Assembly (NCBI GenBank): GCA_944474755.1
Contig: OX104117.1
Location: forward strand, 73,942,926-74,006,925
Origin: Limnoperna fortunei
Lineage: Eukaryota > Mollusca > Bivalvia > Mytilida > Modiolidae
Length of the DNA stretch: 64,000 nucleotides
Direction of reading: 5' to 3'
In this document: positions 10,789 to 21,084 of the stretch, in pieces
Layout of the letters: every line of letters starts with the position of its first letter
How positions within the stretch are numbered: position 1 is the stretch's first letter
Made by a program: the position numbers and the translations under genes
Notes under the pieces: model-generated
Told to the model about the DNA's origin: nothing
Database searches by the model: none
Seen by the model: only the letters and a program-made list of their open reading frames with translations

Positions 10789-12220
10789 TGTAGAATGGAG
10801 CTCAGTTTGTGTAGAATGGAGCTCAGTTTGTGTAGAATGGAGCTCAGTTTGTGTAGAATGGAGCTCAGTTTGTGTAGAATGGAGCTCAGTTTGTGTAGAA
10901 TGGAGCTCAGTTTGTGTAGAATGGAGCTCAGTTGGTGTAGAATGGAGCTCAGTTTGTGTAGAATGGAGCTCAGTTTGTGTAGAATGGAGCTCAGTTTGTG
11001 TAGAATGGAGCTCAGTTTGTGTAGAATGGAGCTCAGTTTGTGTAGAATGGAGCTCAGTTGGTGTAGAATGGAGCTCAGTTGGTGTAGAATGGAGCTCAGT
11101 TTGTGTAGAATGGAGCTCAGTTTGTGTAGAATGGAGCTCAGTTTGTGTAGAATGGAGCTCAGTTTGTGTAGAATGGAGCTCAGTTTGTGTAGAATGGAGC
11201 TCAGTTTGTGTAGAATGGAGCTCAGTTTGTGTAGAATGGAGCTCAGTTGGTGTAGAATGGAGCTCAGTTTGTGTAGAATGGAGCTCAGTTTGTGTAGAAT
11301 GGAGCTCAGTTTGTGTAGAATGGAGCTCAGTTTGTGTAGAATGGAGCTCAGTTTGTGTAGAATGGAGCTCAGTTTGTGTAGAATGGAGCTCAGTTTGTGT
11401 AGAATGGAGCTCAGTTTGTGTAGAATGGAGCTCAGTTTGTGTAGAATGGAGCTCAGTTTGTGTAGAATGGAGCTCAGTTGGTGTAGAATGGAGCTCAGTT
11501 TGTGTAGAATGGAGCTCAGTTTGTGTAGAATGGAGCTCAGTTTGTGTAGAATGGAGCTCAGTTTGTGTAGAATGGAGCTCAGTTTGTGTAGAATGGAGCT
11601 CAGTTTGTGTAGAATGGAGCTCAGTTTGTGTAGAATGGAGCTCAGTTTGTGTAGAATGGAGCTCAGTTTGTGTAGAATGGAGCTCAGTTTGTGTAGAATG
11701 GAGCTCAGTTGGTGTAGAATGGAGCTCAGTTTGTGTAGAATGGAGCTCAGTTTGTGTAGAATGGAGCTCAGTTTGTGTAGAATGGAGCTCAGTTTGTGTA
11801 GAATGGAGCTCAGTTTGTGTAGAATGGAGCTCAGTTTGTGTAGAATGGAGCTCAGTTTGTGTAGAATGGAGCTCAGTTTGTGTAGAATGGAGCTCAGTTT
11901 GTGTAGAATGGAGCTCAGTTTGTGTAGAATGGAGCTCAGTTTGTGTAGAATGGAGCTCAGTTTGTGTAGAATGGAGCTCAGTTGGTGTAGAATGGAGCTC
12001 AGTTGGTGTAGAATGGAGCTCAGTTTGTGTAGAATGGAGCTCAGTTTGTGTAGAATGGAGCTCAGTTTGTGTAGAATGGAGCTCAGTTTGTGTAGAATGG
12101 AGCTCAGTTTGTGTAGAATGGAGCTCAGTTTGTGTAGAATGGAGCTCAGTTTGTGTAGAATGGAGCTCAGTTTGTGTAGAATGGAGCTCAGTTGGTGTAG
12201 AATGGAGCTCAGTTTGTGTA
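10789..12220 (+). repeat. 21-bp minisatellite, about 68 copies
   Basis: The unit TGTAGAATGGAGCTCAGTTT plus G repeats almost perfectly. The only internal variant seen is T or G in CAGTTTG/CAGTTGG, so the array reads like a two-letter code. G-type copies occur near 10931, 11057, 11078, 11246, 11477, 11708, 11981, 12002 and 12191. Two successive 231-bp gaps point to an 11-unit higher-order repeat. Because 21 is a multiple of three, frames of about 480-506 codons are open on both strands; they are not considered genes. Confidence 0.95.
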
Positions 12221-12714
12221 ATAAAACAACTATGTAAGCACATTACATTGAAAATTAGTTATCATAATTAATTAAAGCAAAAATGTATTTTATACATAGA
12301 TGCTAATTTGTGAAAATTTAAAATAATATTTGCTATTTACATATTGTTATAAATAAATTTTAAATTACAAATAAAATACAATTATTGATAAAAAAAGACC
12401 CATTTTTGATTGGACCGATTCCTTGGTTGTAATCACTATCACATGACTTCCCTAGAAACACATTAAACAGGAAATGATTGTGTAGTGCCCAGGAAGTGCT
12501 TTATTAATCTTAAGTAAGTGGAAGGAAAATAATAAAAATAGAAGAAATAGGGATATATTACCCTATCATACAGTCTGCAGCAGAATGTAAACATATAATC
12601 TGGACGAAGCACCAATAAACCATTAACAATTAAACCCAAACATAAAATGCATGCATTTTCAAAGAAAACAGCCAAAATATCCAGAAGACAAAATTTTCTA
12701 ATTTATGGCATTAT
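12221..12714. other. AT-rich unique DNA, no gene seen
   Basis: Nothing is supported between the 21-bp array and the SINE that follows. Confidence 0.4.
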
Positions 12715-12965
12715 TGTTTGAGTGTTTGAATGATGTTTAACGCTATTTTCAGCAGTTTTTCAGCTGTATGATGACATCCAGTTTTTATTGGGGGAGGAAG
12801 CTGGAGTATCAGGAGAAAACCCCTGACCTTCAGTAGGAAAACTGACAATCCTTGTCAATTAAGATTGGAGTCAGTACACCCTGCCCGCAGTGAGAATCTA
12901 ACCCGCAATCAGACCAAATGATTAATAGTAGACGAACTACCTTAACCACTCGGCCACTGAGGCCC
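12715..12965 (-). mobile_element. tRNA-derived SINE, copy 1 (full length)
   Basis: Read on the minus strand, the head resembles a tRNA with an A box in GTGGCCGAGTGGTTAAGG and a B-box region (GCGGGTTAGATTC, one base off consensus). A conserved body follows (TCCTCCCCCAATAAAAACTG) and a tail ends in AAACATCATTCAAACAC. The same element occurs at five or more other places here. The body resembles the central domain of the Meta-SINE superfamily, recalled from knowledge and not searched. Confidence 0.8.
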
Positions 12966-13086
12966 CAAATTATCGGTATTAAACAATATAACTAATATTT
13001 TTGATTCAAAGGATTTATACCTTATACCTTAGATTTATAGGTCTTTAGATATCAGTTACATATAGACCAGAGACTAGTATTAATTG

Positions 13087-14670
13087 TAGGAGAAAACACT
13101 TTGAGGGGACTGCAGACCAACACAATACCAAGAGAACTACAAACCCTGGGCAGTACCAAGAGGGGACTGCAGACCAACACAATACCAAGAGAACTACAAG
13201 CCCTGGGCAGTACCAAGAGGGGACTGCAGACCAACACAATACCAAGAGAACTACAAACCCTGGGCAGTACCAAGTGGGGGACTGTAGACCAAGGGCAGTA
13301 CTAAGAACTGACTGTAGACCCTGGGTTGTACCAAGAGGACTGCAGATCCTGAGAAGTACAAAGAGGGAACTTGAGACACTGTAAAGTACCAAGGGACTGA
13401 AGACCCATAGTAGTACCAAGAGGGGACTTCAGACATTTGGCAGTATCAAGAGGAAACTGCAGACCATTTGAAGTACCAAGAGGGGAATGCAGACCATTTG
13501 AAGTATCAAGAGGGGAATGCAGACCCTGGGAAGTACCAAGAGGAGACTCCAGACCCTGGGTAGTTTCAAGAGGGGACAGCAGACAATGGGCAGCCCCAAT
13601 AGGGGACAGAAGACCCTGGGAAGTACAAAGATGGGACTGCAGCCCCTGGGAAGTACCAAGAGTGGGCTGCAGACCCTGGGAAGTACAAAGAGGGGACAGC
13701 AGACACTGGGCAGCCCCAATAGGGAACAGAAAACCCTGGGAAGTACAAAGAGTGGGCTGCAGATCATTTGAATTACAAAGAGAGGACATCATACCTTGGG
13801 CAGTAATAAGAGGAAACTGCAGGCCCTGGGAAGTACTAAAAGGGGACTCCAAAACCTGGGTAGTATCAAGAGGAGACAGAAGACCATGGGCAGTACCAAG
13901 AGGGGATTGTAGACCATTTGATGGACCAAGAGGGGACAGCAGACCCTGGACAGTACTAAGAGGGGGCTCCAGACCCTGGGAAGTACCAAGAGGTGAAAGC
14001 ATACCCTGGACAGTATCATGAGGGTACTGCACATCCTGGGAAGTACAAAGAGTTGACTGCAGACCTTGGGTGGGCAGTATAAAGGGACTGCAGACCCTGC
14101 GCAGTAATAAGTGAGGATTGCAGACCATTTGAAGTACCAAGAGGGGACAGCGACCCTGGGCAGTACTAAAAAGGGACTGCAGAGACTGGGATGTACCAAG
14201 AGAGGACAGCAAACCCTGGGCAGTACCAAGAGGGGATAACAGACCCTTTGAAGTTCCAAGAGGGGACAGCAGACCATTTGAAGTTCCAAGAGGGGACAGC
14301 AGACCCTGGGAAGTACTAAGAGAGTACTACAGACTATTTGAAGTACCAAGAGGGGACAGCAGACCATTTGAAGTATCAAGAGGTGACAGCAGACCCTGGG
14401 CAGTACCAAGATGGGACTGCAGACCCTGGAAAGAATAAAGACGGTCGCAGACCATTTGAAGTACCAAGGGGGACTGCAAACCATTTGAAGTACCAAGAGG
14501 GGACAGTAGACCCTGGGCATTACCAAGCACGACTGCAGACCCTGGGAAGTACAAAGAAGGGACTGCCGACCCTGGGAAGTACCAAGAGGGTACTAAAGAC
14601 CCTTGGTAGTACTAAGAGGAGACAGCAGACCCTGGGAAGTACCAAGAAGTGACTGCTGACCCTGGGAAGG
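13087..14670 (+). repeat. 30-bp minisatellite, about 50 copies
   Basis: The unit is GACCCTGGGAAGTACCAAGA then GGGGACTGCA, with many substitutions and a few length changes. The left end starts with three copies of a longer unit of about 61 bp. The 30-bp period keeps several frames open on both strands. It ends about 200 bp beyond the MAO stop codon, so it lies in or next to the 3' UTR of that gene. Confidence 0.9.
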
Positions 14671-14772
14671 AAAGTGGTCACAAATAAATCGCTACATGGA
14701 ATCCTATATTTATAAATTAAAATAAAATTTAGTAAACAGAATACCAAAATCATCAACTATTACATAAATATC

Positions 14773-14778
14773 TTTAAT
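14773..14778 (-). terminator. Possible poly(A) signal of the MAO gene
   Basis: ATTAAA on the minus strand, about 92 bases past the MAO stop. It would place the transcript end before the 30-bp array. Motif match only. Confidence 0.3.
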
Positions 14779-14869
14779 ATACATGAAACATCAATAAAAT
14801 TCCCTGCACTAAATTAAATTAATACCAAATTACTATATTTTGTATACACCCAGTTTGACATTTCACAAT

Positions 14870-15140
14870 TTATTTTCGACGATAATAAATCACAAACAAT
14901 AAACCAGTCGCAACAAAAGTTCCAATACCTACAGAATATCTTAGATATGACCTAAACCTTGAAGGTTGTTCCCTTATCTGAGTTCTAGTAATCATACAAG
15001 CTTCCTGCATTTCTTCATAACCAATAGCTTGAGGATGAAACCTATAAATAACTTCTATGGCTGCTCTCTTTCCTGCCTGTACTGCTCCATTCATGAAGCC
15101 ACACCATCTGGTGGCAGACTCTGTTCCAGCGAAATATACT
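14870..15140 (-). CDS. MAO-like visible exon 8 (FAD motif, tail anchor, stop)
   Basis: The acceptor TTGTACAG completes an Arg codon, then [20 protein letters not shown], the second FAD-contact motif and following helix. MAO-B Tyr435 corresponds to the Phe in CGFMNGA. A charged linker leads to a hydrophobic helix ([19 protein letters not shown]) flanked by Arg/Lys, ending RRK. This is a typical tail anchor for the outer mitochondrial membrane. Confidence 0.93.
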
Positions 15141-15453
15141 CTGTACAATTGAAAAAAAACAGAGTACTTGATTTTTAAATTTTATTTACTGTTGGAATTT
15201 TTTTAATTACAGCCCAATTAATAAAAATTCTAATCCAATACTTGATGTAACGTCAATTTTGATTGGACAATTTCATGGCATCAATTCAACGATAGTTGCC
15301 ATAAGAAATTAACGAAAGCACAGACGTTATTTCCTGAGAATAAAAAATTCACATTCTAATGAGTTAATTTAGTTTTTATCATGTAGCATTAGAATGGAGA
15401 TTACTGTAATGTATTTAAAGATTTAAAGATTTGCTGGCATCAATTGGTGATTT

Positions 15454-15525
15454 GATGGTCGGTTATATTTACTGGCTCCGCTTACACGTCACCTGTGAAC
15501 TCAATTTCCGACCATCAAAATCCTT
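15454..15525. repeat. Short inverted repeat in the last intron
   Basis: TTTGATGGTCGG pairs with CCGACCATCAAA about 50 bases on. Function unknown. Confidence 0.5.
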
Positions 15526-15721
15526 TTAGTATTTTTAATGTAATAAAAAAAATTTATATTCTTCAAAAAAAAAAACAAAAAAAGTACAGCTTTTAGGTTG
15601 TCACATGTTGACCCAATTAAGTAACCTAAAGGTGTAAAACAGCAATAATGTCCAGCTCAGCACTAATTGATAAATGTCAATTTGGATAGGCAGATTTCTT
15701 TACATTTTTGGTAATCATAGG

Positions 15722-15834
15722 TTATTTACATTTTTTGAAACGAGATGCATTTTCTCGTTCATATCTCATCGAAGGGCAACAGCCCTGAGATGAGATGACG
15801 AGAAAGTGCATCGAGTTTCATAAAACGTAAATAA
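15722..15834. repeat. Foldback element
   Basis: The left arm TTATTTAC...GAAACGAGATGCATTTTCTC is mirrored by GAGAAAGTGCATCGAGTTTC...GTAAATAA. A second small stem, AGGGCAACAGCCCT, forms the tip. It is non-coding and MITE-like. Confidence 0.75.
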
Positions 15835-15984
15835 TCTGTTTATTGCTGTTTTGTAACATTGTGACGTCACAATGTTACTTAACACATAGCGATAACGTAA
15901 GAGAATTGTTCAGATCCTTGTTCTAACGATACACATTGGCCTACCATGGAATCATTTTTAGAAACATCTTGTGTTTGCTTTGCT

Positions 15985-17356
15985 GCTTGATTTTATCTTA
16001 GGACGACCATTATGTGATTCTTGATTTTATCTTAGGACAACCATTATGTGATTCTTGATTTTATCTTAGGACGACCATTATGTGATTCTTGATTTTATCT
16101 TAGGACGACCATTTTGTGATTCTTGATTTTATCTTAGGACGACCATTATGTGATTCTTGATTTTATCTTAGGATGACCAATATTTGATCCTTGATTTTAT
16201 CTTAGGACGACCATTATTTGATTCTTGATTTTATCTTAGGACGACCATTATGTGATTCTTGATTTTATCTTAGGACGACCATTATGTGATTCTTGATTTT
16301 ATCTAAGGACGACCATTATGTGATTCTTGATTTTATCTTAGGACGACCATTATGTGATTCTTGATTTTATCTTAGGACGACCATTTTGTGATTCTTGATT
16401 TTATCTTAGGACGACCATTATGTGATTCTTGATTTTATCTTAGGACGACCATTATGTGATTCTTGATTTTATCTTAGGACGACCATTTTGTGATTCTTGA
16501 TTTTATCTTAGGACGACCATTATGTGATTCTTGATTTTATCTTAGGACGACCATTATGTGATTCTTGATTTTATCTTAGGACGACCATTATGTGATTCTT
16601 GATTTTATCTTAGGACGACCATTATGCGATTCTTGATTTTATCTTAGGACGACCATTATGTGATTCTTGATTTTATCTTAGGACGACCATTATGTGATTC
16701 TTGATTTTATCTTAGGACGACCATTATGTGATTCTTGATTTTATCTTAGGACGACCATTATGTGATTCTTGATTTTATCTTAGGACGACCATTATGTGAT
16801 TCTTGATTTTATCTAAGGACGACCATTATGTGATTCTTGATTTTATCTTAGGACGACCATTATGTGATTCTTGATTTTATCTTAGGACGACCATTATGTG
16901 ATTCTTGATTTTATCTTAGGACGACCATTATTTGATTCTTGATTTTATCTTAGGACGACCATTATGTGATTCTTGATTTTATCTTAGGACGACCATTATT
17001 TGATTCTTGATTTTATCTTAGGACGACCATTATTTGATTCTTGATTTTATCTTAGGACGACCATTATTTGATTCTTGATTTTATCTTAGGACGACCATTA
17101 TTTGATTCTTGATTTTATCTTAGGACGACCATTATTTGATTCTTGATTTTATCTTAGGACAACCATTATGTGATTCTTGATTTTATCTTAGGACGACCAT
17201 TATTTGATTCTTGATTTTATCTTAGGACGACCATTATGCGATTCTTGATTTTATCTTAGGACGACCATTATGTGATTCTTGATTTTATCTTAGGACGACC
17301 ATTATGTGATTCTTGATTTTATCTTAGGATGACCATTATGTGATTCTTGATTTTAG
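15985..17356 (+). repeat. 34-bp minisatellite, about 40 copies
   Basis: The unit GATTCTTGATTTTATCTTAG then GACGACCATTATGT is highly uniform, with variants ATGTG, ATTTG, ATGCG and TTGTG at one site. It fills much of the last MAO intron. Confidence 0.94.
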
Positions 17357-17417
17357 TCAAACACTGCCATTGTCTATTAATGTTTTTGAGTGGCAGTTAA
17401 CATTCGATGAGTATTAC

Positions 17418-17605
17418 CTGTCAAAAGATTGTCTAAGTCCACATGTAAAATAAGACATAGACCCTGGAGATGCTGTGCATACAGGACTGCCTTCACTGTA
17501 AGGTTCCAGTCCCCAGTCCTTTTCTCTATAGTCCTGGTAACTCCACACATCTTCACCCAGGAATGTAACAAGACTTTTTAAAACTGCAGACTGTCTTTCT
17601 GATGC
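17418..17605 (-). CDS. MAO-like visible exon 7 (flavin-site exon)
   Basis: Acceptor TTTTGTACAG, donor GACAG|GTAATA, 62 codons plus two bases. It includes GEDVWSYQDYREKDWGLEP and then YSEGSPVCTASPGSM. The tryptophan of KDW aligns with MAO-B Trp388. In the ungapped alignment Cys397 is Ser and Tyr398 is Pro; a cysteine does occur three residues after the Ser, but not at the linking position. The 34-bp array ends about 62 bases past the donor. Confidence 0.92.
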
Positions 17606-18420
17606 CTGTACAAAAAGATGGTAATTTTTGCAACATAATCTAAAACAAATTTAATAGTGAGCATTGCCAGCTATACGATTACATGCATGTGTGTAAATAA
17701 GTTCATGCGATCCAAATGAACAAACACTTTTGGTAGCTGAGCTGTCAGAAGAAAATTTTGTGGTCGAGCACAAAAAAAAAATAAAAATTAAAAGTAGACA
17801 GAAATAAACCTTACATCGATAAAATTAAAGTGTTTATTTTTGAAATAACAACAAAAATGTCCGAAAAATTTTTGCAATCTCAAAAAAGCTTTATTAATTT
17901 TTACATTTTTTGTGACGTCACCAACACATTAAAGACGTCACGTCACAAAAGGAAATCAGAGGCACTCTTAGGGTGCTCTGAAGTAACGTCACGAACCATA
18001 AAATATGCGATGCTCGAAGGCTGTGCCTATATTTATATTAGTGAAAATGTGTCAAAACATCAGGTCTGCTATATGAGCTGTACGCTGTGTAACAACCAGT
18101 ACAATATACAGAGTATTATGGTGGAACTGGTACCCAGGATTTTACACATATATGGATACAGTCACACTTGGGTATAGAGATCACTGCTGGGATCTGACAT
18201 GTCCTTTATGTACATTTTCTCAATAAATGTAAACCAACTTTTTTTACACAAAAATTGTCTTTGTGTGACATGATTTTCCAACAAGTTTAAAACAACAAAA
18301 CAACCAGAATTCCACTAGCAAATAAATCATGTCTGCACATTTCATTTAGTTTTATATTGCAGCTATCAACCAGTAAGAGTTTTAAATACAGCATAGAATT
18401 ATTATTAGGCTTTAGTGTAC
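17606..18420. other. MAO intron, no other feature
   Basis: Unique sequence between exons 6 and 7. A plus-strand frame at 17830-18177 is open for 115 codons but looks compositionally random. Confidence 0.5.
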
Positions 18421-18600
18421 CGATTGCTGCTGCCACTGAACAGCTTGTTTGCCACCAATAAATGCCACCAGAGCGGCAGTGCCGTTTGATGAGCAGGCAT
18501 CATAGACAATGCAAAGTGGTCCCTCATCACAACTGCCTACATCTGTGGGTCCACCAATCGTAACTATTTCACCCGACTGCCCTGCTTGTCTCCAAAATGC
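18421..18600 (-). CDS. MAO-like visible exon 6
   Basis: Sixty codons, phase 0 at both ends, from AFWRQAGQSGEIVTIGG to GGKQAVQWQQQS. The NGTAALVAFIGGKQA stretch is typical of flavin amine oxidases. The donor is TCG|GTACAC. Confidence 0.9.
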
Positions 18601-18715
18601 CTGAAAATAATTAAATTTCTTGCTGTAATAGACATCAAATTATTTCACCTCTGAACTCCATGATGTTATATGATTTAGACTAAACGGAAACATCATATAA
18701 ACTGTGTCATTTGAC

Positions 18716-18843
18716 TTGGTGTTTGTTTGAATGGTGTTTTAACGCCACTTTCAGCAATTTTTCAGCTATTTCATGGCGTTCAGTTTTTATTGGGGGAGGA
18801 AGCCGGAGTACCTGGAGAGAACCCCCGACCTGCAGTAGTATTT
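18716..18843 (-). mobile_element. SINE, 5'-truncated copy
   Basis: It has the body and tail of the SINE (AAAACACCATTCAAACAAAC on the minus strand) but lacks the tRNA-like head, the usual result of incomplete reverse transcription. Confidence 0.75.
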
Positions 18844-19203
18844 GACTTGAAAACTGTATCATCTGAAAAGAAAAAATGAAAAATAATTACATATCTGCCT
18901 GCAGTTCTTGGCAACAGGTGAGGGTATGGCAAGGGGTCCTACTCCAAGTTGTTAGAAAACTTCTTTAAATTGGACAATTTTGGGCACTTCTAACACTTTC
19001 TGAGATGAGTTTTTCTGTAATTAATGACAGGCTGTTGTTTGCATCCTATGGTATTAAAGTTGAAACAATACATTTGATTAAAAAATATTTGGATTTATCA
19101 GTAACATAACTGTTCCAATGGCCATGATGTAAGTCTTGAATAGATGGCAATTTACATATTTTATATAAAAAACTTAATACAAGGAATAATATAAAAAATA
19201 ATA

Positions 19204-19362
19204 TAGGATTGAACACCATTTTCAATGGATTTATCGGTATATCACAGAGACTAACTCTCTCACAAACAAATACTAGTCTGAAGATCTTTTATGATATGTT
19301 TGTGAGTGAGTTGGTCTTGTTGATATACCAATAAATCCATTGAAAACGGTGTTCAATCCTTA
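19204..19362. repeat. Foldback element, family with 40692-40822
   Basis: AGGATTGAACACC...CAATGGATTTAT pairs with ATAAATCCATTG...GGTGTTCAATCCT, and CTCACAAACA with TGTTTGTGAG. The second copy at 40692 shares the ends and the CTCACAAACA/TGTTTGTGAG core. It is a small hairpin MITE family. Confidence 0.75.
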
Positions 19363-19866
19363 TAATTCTTAAAATTATATTAAAAAATTAATTTTCCTAT
19401 TAAGGTATTCTCTATTGAAGTGTTTCTTATGTATTTTGGTAGCCAGGATTGTCGACCTAACATATGAATATAAACCATCTTTTGATTTTAATAAATACAA
19501 CTAACTTAAATCTATAACTTTATTTTCTTTATCGACCACAAGAATAGTTTTAAATTTAACAAATCATTAACGTCAATTGATCAACAAATATATTTGTAAT
19601 CACCATCGATATTGAATGACGCCATCTTTGTTTACATTGGTTACGCTAAAAATAGTTCAGTCAATGTCATTTATCCAAAAATAAATTGAGTCGACTCCAT
19701 TTATCAAAAAATAAATTCCGTTAAAAACCTCAACCGGAAGTAATCTCGACCAATTAAATAAACGTATTTCTAAATATGCAAATCATATTAGAATTATTGA
19801 GAAAATTGAAGAAAAGGGCACGTATTTAACTATACTTGTGGCACTCTCAGTACCGGCTATAATTGA

Positions 19867-20129
19867 TGTTTGTTTGTTTGAATGGCGTTTAACGCCACTT
19901 TCAGCAATTTTTCAGCTATATTATGGTGTCTAGTTATTACTGGGGGAGGAAGCCAGAGTACCCGGAGAAAACCCCCGACCTTTGGTAGGAAAACTGGCAA
20001 TCCTTGTCAATTATGTTTGGAGTCGAGTACACCCTGCTCGCGGTGAGACTTGAACCCGCAATCTCAGTGTTGACAGACCATGTGAACAACAGTAGACGAA
20101 CTACCTTAACCACTCAGCCAACGAGGCCA
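19867..20129 (-). mobile_element. tRNA-derived SINE, copy 3 (full length, near-perfect TSD)
   Basis: The full head, body and tail are present on the minus strand. The flanks carry GCTATAATTGA (19856-19866) and GCTATATTTGA (20130-20140), an 11-bp target-site duplication with one mismatch. Confidence 0.82.
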
Positions 20130-20140
20130 GCTATATTTGA

Positions 20141-21084
20141 ACGAAGTTCATTATGTACTATTATAGATTTAGTGTTCAAGTATGTTGATTTATTATATAA
20201 TAATAATAAAAAAACAAACAAAAAACCTATCAGTAGGTGCTATGGAGTTTGTTACAGTGATGAAGTGACTTGACACAGTGAACACACAAAGCATTTCTGT
20301 AGTTGATTATAAAAAAAACACTCCTCATTAAAAAAACGTGAAATAAAGTGATATTTTGGTAAACACATGTTAATGAACTCTTCCACCAACCTTTCATCAG
20401 TTAGTTTGTACACCCCATCTGTTATCATCCCTTTAAAAAAGAGTTTAAATGAATGTAATAACACCAATGCCAAACACCAAGAAAACTGTCAAAAATTCCA
20501 AAAATCAAATGTTAGAACCAAAAACCCAAAAATATAGCAACTACAGCAATGGTCCTCACACATGTATGTTTGTTCAGGCAGATATTTCTGAAATAAATAA
20601 TATATTTTAATGTTTTCCCATCATACAGTTGCATCTTAGATAGATATTGTAAGGTACCCACATGAAAACAGCAGGTGATTTATCTTTTTTTTTAAATACT
20701 TATAGTTTTCCAAGTTGTATTTTCTCTAGGTGTCATCTCACCAAATAGGACCAATCAAATGTTAGGTTATATATGAAAGTGATAAAATATAGTCCTGTTC
20801 AACTTGGTGTGTATTGAAAATTACAAAATGGATTTTTAATTAAAATTTTTCTCACAGTTGAATATATTGGGACAATTAAGTGTCTTAATTTGCTCTTTTT
20901 TAATGGTGTTTAGGTTAGTTTATGTCACATTTACTATATGACCTATAAACCAAGACTTTCTGAAATGAAAGTGTTTTTTTTCCAGTGGGGTTTACCCTGG
21001 TAGCTGGTTTTCTCTTAGAAGTCTTTGATGTCTGGATGACATTTTGAGGGAACATGGACCTGGCATGCAAGTATCTGAATATAT
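20141..21084. other. MAO intron, no gene supported
   Basis: AT-rich intron sequence. A minus-strand frame at 20252-20473 includes a protein-like stretch (ITDGVYKLTDERLVEEF) after a weak acceptor, but no donor or homology supports an exon. Confidence 0.4.

Noticed and set aside
10751..12271. Long open frames (480-506 codons, both strands) with VEWSSVC-type heptads
   Set aside because: They arise because the 21-bp unit is a multiple of three and has no stop in these frames. There is no codon-position bias, no splice context and variation falls on a single base irrespective of frame.
13045..14756. Overlapping frames of 60-303 codons in the 30-bp array
   Set aside because: Same cause: a 30-bp period. 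Open on both strands in several frames.
17830..18177. 115-codon plus-strand frame
   Set aside because: It lies in a MAO intron, has random composition, no splice or promoter context and no recognisable domain.
20252..20473. Minus-strand frame with ITDGVYKLTDERLVEEF
   Set aside because: The stretch is protein-like and follows an AAAG acceptor-like site, but there is no convincing donor and it does not match any missing part of the MAO, whose exons 5 and 6 already join in phase.
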